A stretch of 64,000 nt of DNA from Siderastrea radians (lineage: Eukaryota; Cnidaria; Anthozoa; Scleractinia; Rhizangiidae). Positions 57,176 to 64,000 of the stretch are shown here, in pieces. A program made the position numbers and the translations under genes. A model generated the notes under the pieces. That model had not been told where the DNA came from and ran no database searches. It saw only the letters and a list, made by a program, of their open reading frames with translations. Where the stretch lies: the NCBI GenBank assembly GCA_964017195.1, contig OZ024895.1, forward strand, positions 8,738,001 through 8,802,000, written 5' to 3'. Position 1 is the stretch's first letter. Each line of letters starts with the position of its first letter.

Positions 57176-58589
57176 ATCGGATCGTCGGTGCGTGGATATT
57201 GAAGTTGGGAAAAAATATCACACGCTACTATTTGCCAAAGGGTTTAACAATTTTATTTCTTTTACCTGTCATAGCAATCTTAGTAAATGAACTACTAAGA
57301 AAAAATGATTAAATATCAAGTTATTATTTTTACGCAGCGAATAAGGGAAGCGAAAGCTTCGTTTCCTTGGCGGTCCGCATGTTGTTGTTGAGCAGCGGAA
57401 AATTTTCCTTGTGGCTTTTAATTTTGACTACAAATATTTAGATTCCGGTCACACAAGGCCTCCAGTTCTTGAAAAATAGGGTTTTGGTTTATTTCACTTC
57501 TTTCGGCTCAGAAAAAGAATTCTATAAAACTGTTTAAAATATTTAGCAGCGCCAAGCACTTGTGTTTCAATGTGTTAAGTGACCACTGTACTATGATAGA
57601 CACGATAAGCTGCCTTCCAGCTGACTACAACAATTACGGTTTTTCAAGAAAGTTTCCCAGACTATGTCAAGAATGGCCAAAAATATCAACGATTTTTTAT
57701 AATATATAATGAACATAAACAACGGCAGACAAAGTATCGCTTCTTTTATTTTCTCCCACGCCAACAGTAACATCGATCGACCCATGGTTGAGAATTCGCG
57801 ACCATCAAAGTCTAAAGTTTTCATAGGTTTTTTGTCTAAATTTCCACAGCTTAAAAGATCAATTCTTCGAATAGCCATGTCTATTTTGCTACAGGTTTAC
57901 AGTGGATAACAGTTACACAACGCACCTTGGAATGGACAACTTTACGATCGCTGGATAGAGGCTGAACAGCTGGCTGGATAGCGCTATCCAAGCTTTGAAC
58001 AACCGAGATGAAGCGATAAATTTTATCCACTGGACAGCGACTTATCCGTTGAAAAAGAGTTATCCACTTTTTGAGCAACTGGGGCCTGAACTACAATCAT
58101 TGTCTAAGCATATTTCGCTTATGTTTTGAACTCCCGCCAAATAACTCAAATAACATGGCGAGAAAAAAAGCTTTAAACAGTTTGTTGACAAGATTACTAG
58201 TTGAAACCTCCCATCAGTTCTTACATCGTACGGTAAGAAAAATTCTTCATTTGCCGAATGAATCCAGAGGTTTCGGAAGCTAAAGACTGTTCCGAATCGT
58301 AGAAATACTCTTCGGAGGCTTTCGCAGTCGACGGCAGACATCTTCAGTCAAAACACAAGGAAACGCGACTGAGGTGAGCCTCTGACGTCACAAGCTATGA
58401 AATTGCGCAATCACCCAGGAACACGTTTTCAGTAATGGCGGACACATTTTACGCGACTTTGGAGCTAAAAAATATTAGGATGGAAGGTTTGTTGTTCAGT
58501 TTTCTGGGGAAATATGAACAAAACGCGATATTCTGCGACAGAATTTGGCGGAAATAAACCTATAAATTTTCGTCCCAGTGGCACTTTAA

Positions 58590-60790
58590 GGTTCTTAACT
58601 TACAACCTCTGTGCAGTGAACCATTGAGAAAGCTAAAAAAAATTCAGTATTGATCAGTAACTCAGATTGGAAATTCACGGTGCTATCTTAGACATGGAAG
58701 AGAAACCAAAACTTGTTTGAGATATCAAAATTTGAGATAGCCAATAGTAAATAAGTGAGCAAGATCAACCGAGGAAAACAATAAAAATATTTTCACTTCA
58801 ATATAGTTGTGAGCAGGTGGGGGGTGGGGTTGGGTTCAAGTTAGTGGGGTCTGCTGTAAGAAATAAAATCCAGAGCTCTTGAGGGAGAACTGTGAGTTAT
58901 TTATTGAACATCCCTTTCAATTTGTCAGTTTAGTTGTTATTAATAACAATTAGAGCTATTGAGACCCATAAAAGGGTTGAGAACTGTGAATTGATTAAAT
59001 ATCCCTTTTCTAATGGAATTCACAACTTTTGCTTTCTTCATCAATTTTGTACACTGATATCAATCCTTATTTGTTTTCTACTGAATTGTCTTCCAGGAGA
59101 CAGATTTCACACCAAAATGAGTCACTGGTCTTACCGTGTTTACATGATTATGGTACAGGTTTTTGCAACAGATCGAAAATCTTGATCTGGTACAGCAACC
59201 AGAATAAACTCGCACTGGTATGACTCGTAATAGTATGAAATCTTGTGCTGGTATCATTATACAGAGCCATAAGACGGAATGAAACTCGAACCTGTATTAT
59301 GTAAACACCCCTTATGTTTCCGTTACTCGACTCAACAGGCAGACTTGGTGCCCAGTGGTGAGTCCAGACTTTCATGGAGGGTGGGGTCCAAGTTTAATGG
59401 TGGGTTGGGTGAGGGGAGACAACAAAATACAAAACTTTTGTAGAGTTATATCTTGGTACTATTCTGTACTATATTCTGACTATAAGTAAATCAACAAAAA
59501 AAATCAGATGCCTTCTGAGTGGAGTATGATGTTGTACATAAGCTAATCTGCGCTCTGCTTCGTTGTAGTCTGGAGTAAATGTATAACTCCATAATTGTTT
59601 TGTTCATGTATATTGCTGTCGGTTAGTCTGTTTTGTCCAGCCTTTTCTTTTCAACAAAAAGGGGGATACCCTTGGCCCCTCCTCTGGATCCACCATTGAC
59701 TTTTCAACGAGGTAGAGGTCTGAAGTAAACAAGTGAAGGACTGGGCCATTGTTTGCAAGGGGTAAATGCTCAAAGGTCAAGTTTAGTTAGAGTTTGCACT
59801 GTAGTTGGGACAGAATTCTAGTAATTATAAAAATATCACTTTACTCATTGTAAAAGAGTAAAAGAATTGACAGATTTGCAGAAATGACCTCGGATGTATC
59901 GCTCTAATGTGCTTCACTAGTTTTAAAAGGATCCAAGCTAAACAGGTTCTCTGTGACCTCGATAATTTTGTCGTGATAATCAGTGCAAAGCCCCCAACAA
60001 CCCTGTCTTAAAAACTATTTTCTGCTTGAGGTCCTTGTGGGTAAATGAGTCAATGCTTACATTGAAGTAGCTGAGAAAAAAATGTGGGTACACTGTATAC
60101 TGTGTATATAATATTGTCACACATTCTACATGCTGAACAGAGCTTTGTTAAATTTTCTTAAGTCAGATTTTCATGTCTGCTGCAAAAGAAAGTGGAATTC
60201 TCGTTCAATCACAGACTTACTTTGTCAGCATCAGTTACTTTCAAAAGCAAAACAAATTAATTCATTAATTCATATTGACAGCTAGCAATTTGAACAATAA
60301 TATTTTAAGACAGCCTTGTTTAGCTAAGCTGTGAAAGTATAATTTCAGACAAACCCTTCAGGGTTACTGCATCCTGCATCAACGGCATTCTTGAGAAACA
60401 GAAGCTTTTGGACACCCTGGAGGTTAAACGGCTGTTAATGCTATAAAACGAACATTCGTAAGGTTTTTCATGACACGTACTCGACGCTTATCCCTCGGGC
60501 AAAACTTACGATTTCACACAACTGACGCAATTACAAGACCTCAGAAAGCCAGGCATCTGTGTTTTCACTTTTGATGACTGGAAATAAGTCCTTCATGGCC
60601 CAAGAGGCTATTCATGGTAAGATGTTTGCACATATAAGTTACTAAAGAGGCTTATTGCTGATAAACCCGGGATTGAAGTCTCCACGTGTACGCGTTCAAT
60701 CGATCAATGCGTGAAACCAGCCGTTAAAATGTTACATCGAATATTCAGATGTAAACAAAGGATAATTAGACCACAAGAATCGGAGAAACT
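58590..60790. other. No gene recognised
   Basis: Frames at 58934-59375 are short and unsupported. No repeat ends were paired here. Confidence 0.4.
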
Positions 60791-60800
60791 TCTATCTTTG

Positions 60801-63027
60801 TTATTTCCAGCTCTTGTAGTTGAATTTGTTTTGGCTCTTCGAGATTCGCACAGTACGAACGTTCATTGCAACTGAGCTCGAATCGATCGATAGCCCCATC
60901 ATGCTTTGCGAACCGTGTCCAACCACCACTGCAATACCATGGTGTTGTCCACTGACAAATTTCACTGATTGGTTGTCTTCAACTTCAGGCACTCTGGCTT
61001 CATTTGAATGCAGCTTGTCAGACACTAGCTTCCCACTTTCACATCTCGGTTTGTAAAGGGGTAGCTCTTCAGGCTTCTCTTTGCATTGCTCCCAAGCAAG
61101 TTCCAAGCTACACTGTACTCCTTTAGAACTTGATCTGAAATGCAGTAGACGCGGACCCTCTGGGTGCTCTGTGGGTTCATCAGGGCCATCGCAAAATTCC
61201 ACAGATCCATCATCTTGCCAGTGCCACCACACCCCAGGCCCTGGTAAAAGGAAATCGCTGATAACTTCAAGGTGGGCTTGCCATAGACTGGGCTTCTTTG
61301 TCAGCAGATCTTTGCTCACTCTTGTGTTGTTCCCTACAGGTAGTTTCTTTGCAAGTTTGGAGATTTCTCGCTCCTGAATAACCACTGTATGATCTGCATC
61401 ATTGCAGTCTTCTCCTTGAATGTGGGGAAATGCATTCGGGACCAGATCTTCAGCGTGCTTACTCCATGTCTTTCTGGTGATGTCAACAATTCTGTCAAAA
61501 AATCTCTCAAACAGCTCTGCATTTATTGATGACAGGCTGACCAGTCTGTAAATGACTGCAGCATGGTGCACAGCACTGTGGTAGTAGATGCCATGAAGTT
61601 TGCGACTTGTCATTGTCTTTGGTGGAGTCAGTACCGCCCTCACTGCTAGGGCATGTCGGAATGCTAGGTTGGCAAGGCACAAAATTTGTCTGGGGTTCCT
61701 GTTGACCTCTTTAGAATAAAAAATCCCCATCATTTCTGCCCTTGTTGTCAGTAATTCCATAACATGTTCATCTGCTTTGTCAGCAAGGAGAATGGTCACT
61801 TGTAGAAGTGCTCGGCGGAAGTCAGTGCAGCGAATAGGCGGTAGTCAGTGCAGTGATGTGATGAGAGAGTTCATCAAGTATATTGGAAATGTGATTCAGG
61901 CAGCAGTGAAGTGGTTCAAAGAACAGTACCTCATAATCTTCCAGGTTGAGTTCTTTTAATGTTAGGTTGTTGTCTCCATACAACAGTGCAGGAACACGGG
62001 CTGTACCACCAAGAATGTCAGCAAGTCGTTCTTGTAAGTCCTGTTTCAGTCCACTGTCATCTTCACCTCTTGCTTGGAGTTCCCTCCTAGGCTGCTCCAC
62101 TTTCAAATTCTTAAATGGGTGAAGGCCTCCTTTCTTTCCCTCAGGGCCAGCAAGAACAAGTTTCTGTTTTTCTTCTAGATTTGTGTACCTCCGAGGTGAC
62201 ATATACTGAAAGTCAGTTCCACTTCTCATGTCCCCATCATAACCAACACAGCCTCTGTGCCCTCCTTTCTGGGTTCCATCCTCGAATTCAACACTTGGAT
62301 TGTCTCTGTTCATAAATCGCATTTTGTCTTTGATGTTAACACCTTGAAGATTAATTGGCTGAGACAGGCCACGTAGACATTCTTGTCTAGTGGGAATAAA
62401 CAGCATTTGATCTGCATCACCACTGCCGCACACACCCATCATGTAAAGCTGAGGCTGTTCTACAACTGCTTGAACATCAACTTCTTTGGTGGAGCTTTCA
62501 GCTTTGGCCATGTACTCAGCATTTGTTAGGTGGATGGCAGGATCATAAGTCTCTCGAAGAAGAAAGAGCAGAAGACCATTTGATCCAATCCCAGCATGAT
62601 CATGCCAGACCAAGCCATGTCTTGTTCTCTCTACCTCTTTCAGTCGCGCTCTCAATTCTTCAGATTCTTCATCGGTACATGGTTCATTGAGGTGGACCAA
62701 TCGTTGCCGTAATTCTTCTCTGCTAAACTGGCTGTATTCCTGATCTGACCTTACTCATAAATTTTTCATGTTTGGTCAAGCATTTTTGTCTTATTTCAGA
62801 CAGTGGGAACTTCCATGCTGCCAACTTACAGGGGCGCTTCTCAATCTTTGCTTCTGGGGTTATGACCAGCTTTATTCAATCTGTTTCCAGTACTGGAACA
62901 CCCATACTGAATTCGCCTGACTCTATTCTCTCTGCAATTTCGCGCTTGATCTCACTGTTGGTACGTTGCACTGGCATAGATATTTCACCCCCAATCTGTT
63001 TCTTAATCGCCCTTCCGATTTTTGGCC
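60801..63027 (-). pseudogene. Multi-copy cnidarian protein with SAP-like motif, decayed
   Basis: The minus strand begins after a CCTTTTAG acceptor (about 63028) with KIGRAIKKQIGGEISMPV, meets a TGA (about 62875), and shifts frame near 62760 into EYSQFSREELRQRLVHLNEP. A 292-codon frame (62700-61822) follows with LVWHDHAGIGSNGLLLFLL, YDPAIHLTNAEY and a SAP-like helix pair PFKNLKVEQPRRELQARG/LKQDLQERLADILGG. Near 61825-61853, GTCAGTGCAG is repeated 23 bp apart at a frameshift. The last 332-codon frame (61799-60801) has YYHSAVHHAAVIYRLVSLSS. The family is multi-copy in cnidarian genomes as I recall it, of unknown function and probably mobile-element-derived (inference). A fragment recurs at 54719. 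Confidence 0.7.
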
Positions 63028-63029
63028 CT

Positions 63030-64000
63030 AAAAGGAAGCAAACATTTAAACTCAGTTATTTTTACTATTTAACGTAGTTTTGTATTCTCCAAGTACTACA
63101 TATGTTGTATTTTTACTCAGCTAGAGAAACATTTGCATTAATTTTATTCTGTGATAAACAAAAGCAATAATTGGAAACAAGGTAGAATTGCTAAGTCATG
63201 ACTTCCTGGCAGACAACACTGTCAAGCTTGTTACAGTGGAACCCCAATTATAATGAACCCCTATGTAACAAAGTCCTAGTATAGCTTTAGCATGTCTTAG
63301 TAAGCAAACATACTAACTTCCAAGAAATCCACTGGACATATTGTTCATGGCTTATAATTATTATTTTTTTTTGGACAACATTTGTTCAATTGCTATATAT
63401 GTACACATATTAAATCTCCATTTATTGCCTTTTATTAAAGGGAGAGTTTCCCTTAATCTCAAAGTATGTAGTTTTGATTTACTTTTTTGAACATGTTACA
63501 TCTCTGTTTTTATTGCTGAATTCATTATAATTAGACCAGTTAACATTTAACCAAATAAAAATATTTTTCTTGCAGTCTCATTAGTCTGGTCAAGTGCAGA
63601 GAAAAGGTGAGACAATTTTTAAATAGTTTTGTTTGAGGATGGCTAGAATGGCTTCCATGTAGTTCTGGGTGTTATACGTGTAGATGGTGTACAGTCTATA
63701 CCATAAAGTTCTGAATATAAGCCCTGGACGTTTTGTGCAGCTTATTTTGGAGAGGTTTTGTTATTGGAGGCAATTGGTAGGGTCACCCTTATGAAATATG
63801 TTAGGGCAGGTTGGACATTCAAATATTTAGCTGTCAACCTGTAAGTTGCAAAGCCCTCAAGCTAATGAACAATTTTCTGTCTGGTGTTATTACTGATCCA
63901 GCAAGGGTATTTTGAGATCTAATAGGCACTTACTGACCACCTTACCTACACTAAACATACAGACTAAATCTCAGTCTCAATTGAACTTGTGTACTATATG
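63030..64000. other. No gene recognised
   Basis: AT-rich sequence, probably the upstream intron of the minus-strand pseudogene. Nothing further can be supported. Confidence 0.4.

Larger units (their letters stand above)
55775..58585. mobile_element. 2.8-kb TTAA-flanked transposon with THAP relic
   Basis: AGTGCCACTGGGAC at the left is mirrored by GTCCCAGTGGCACT at the right, with TTAA on both sides (55771-55774, 58586-58589). Inside are a broken THAP-domain frame and a LINE tail. A separate GATAAGTCGCTGTCC-type repeat lies at 57885-58090. The TTAA preference with a THAP DNA-binding domain again points to Kolobok-type elements. Confidence 0.8.

Overview
The window looks like nuclear DNA of a cnidarian, most probably a stony coral. 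It is AT-rich, its exons are short with GT/AG splice sites, and it carries a mixture of Penelope-like elements, L1/Tx1- and CR1-type LINE fragments and TTAA- or TA-flanked DNA transposons. There is no prokaryotic gene order, operon structure or Shine-Dalgarno logic. The species cannot be determined from the sequence alone.

One host gene dominates. On the + strand, ten exons between 12006 and 39848 can be joined with matching intron phases into a type I membrane receptor. Its parts are an Ig/V-like domain without the canonical cysteines, two cysteine-bearing Ig domains, a three-exon SEA-like module with a GS-L-I-V self-cleavage-like motif, one transmembrane helix with a KKKK stop-transfer signal, and a tail with repeated Y-x-Q-V motifs, a consensus ITIM and a terminal Q-Y-A-E-L. 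The signal-peptide exon was not found. Broken paralogous Ig exons lie on the opposite strand at 1427-1542, 2216-2243 and 14000-14241. The locus therefore looks like a turning-over family of Ig receptor genes, the kind of architecture expected of allorecognition or immune receptors (inference).

Layout: 1-2.3 kb has three tandem units each containing a tRNA-like sequence, then inverted copies of the first Ig exon. 2.3-12 kb is mostly non-coding, with a 53-bp minisatellite, hairpin MITEs and a CR1-like LINE end. 12-40 kb is the receptor gene, whose 17-kb intron between the first two Ig exons holds a nested transposon stack (15041-22196): a Tc1/IS630-like element with convergent genes, interrupted by a CCCGTACG-ended element, which holds a Penelope RT, which holds a 5'-truncated LINE with its target duplication. 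Further downstream in that intron are a MITE with a 6-bp target duplication, a tRNA-like sequence, a Penelope GIY-YIG endonuclease fragment and a hammerhead-ribozyme-like motif. 41.8-44.3 kb has a degenerate Kolobok-like transposon inserted at TTAA into a tandem duplication whose sister copy preserves the empty site. 46.9-49.9 kb is a dead L1/Tx1-like LINE with its own piggyBac-like MITE. 53.8-55.0 and 60.8-63.0 kb hold two related decayed copies of a multi-copy cnidarian protein family with a SAP-like motif. 55.8-58.6 kb is a TTAA-flanked element with a THAP-domain relic and a LINE tail.

Only the Ig-SEA receptor appears to be an intact host gene, and even that lacks a visible first exon. All other coding traces are broken mobile-element or multi-copy genes.
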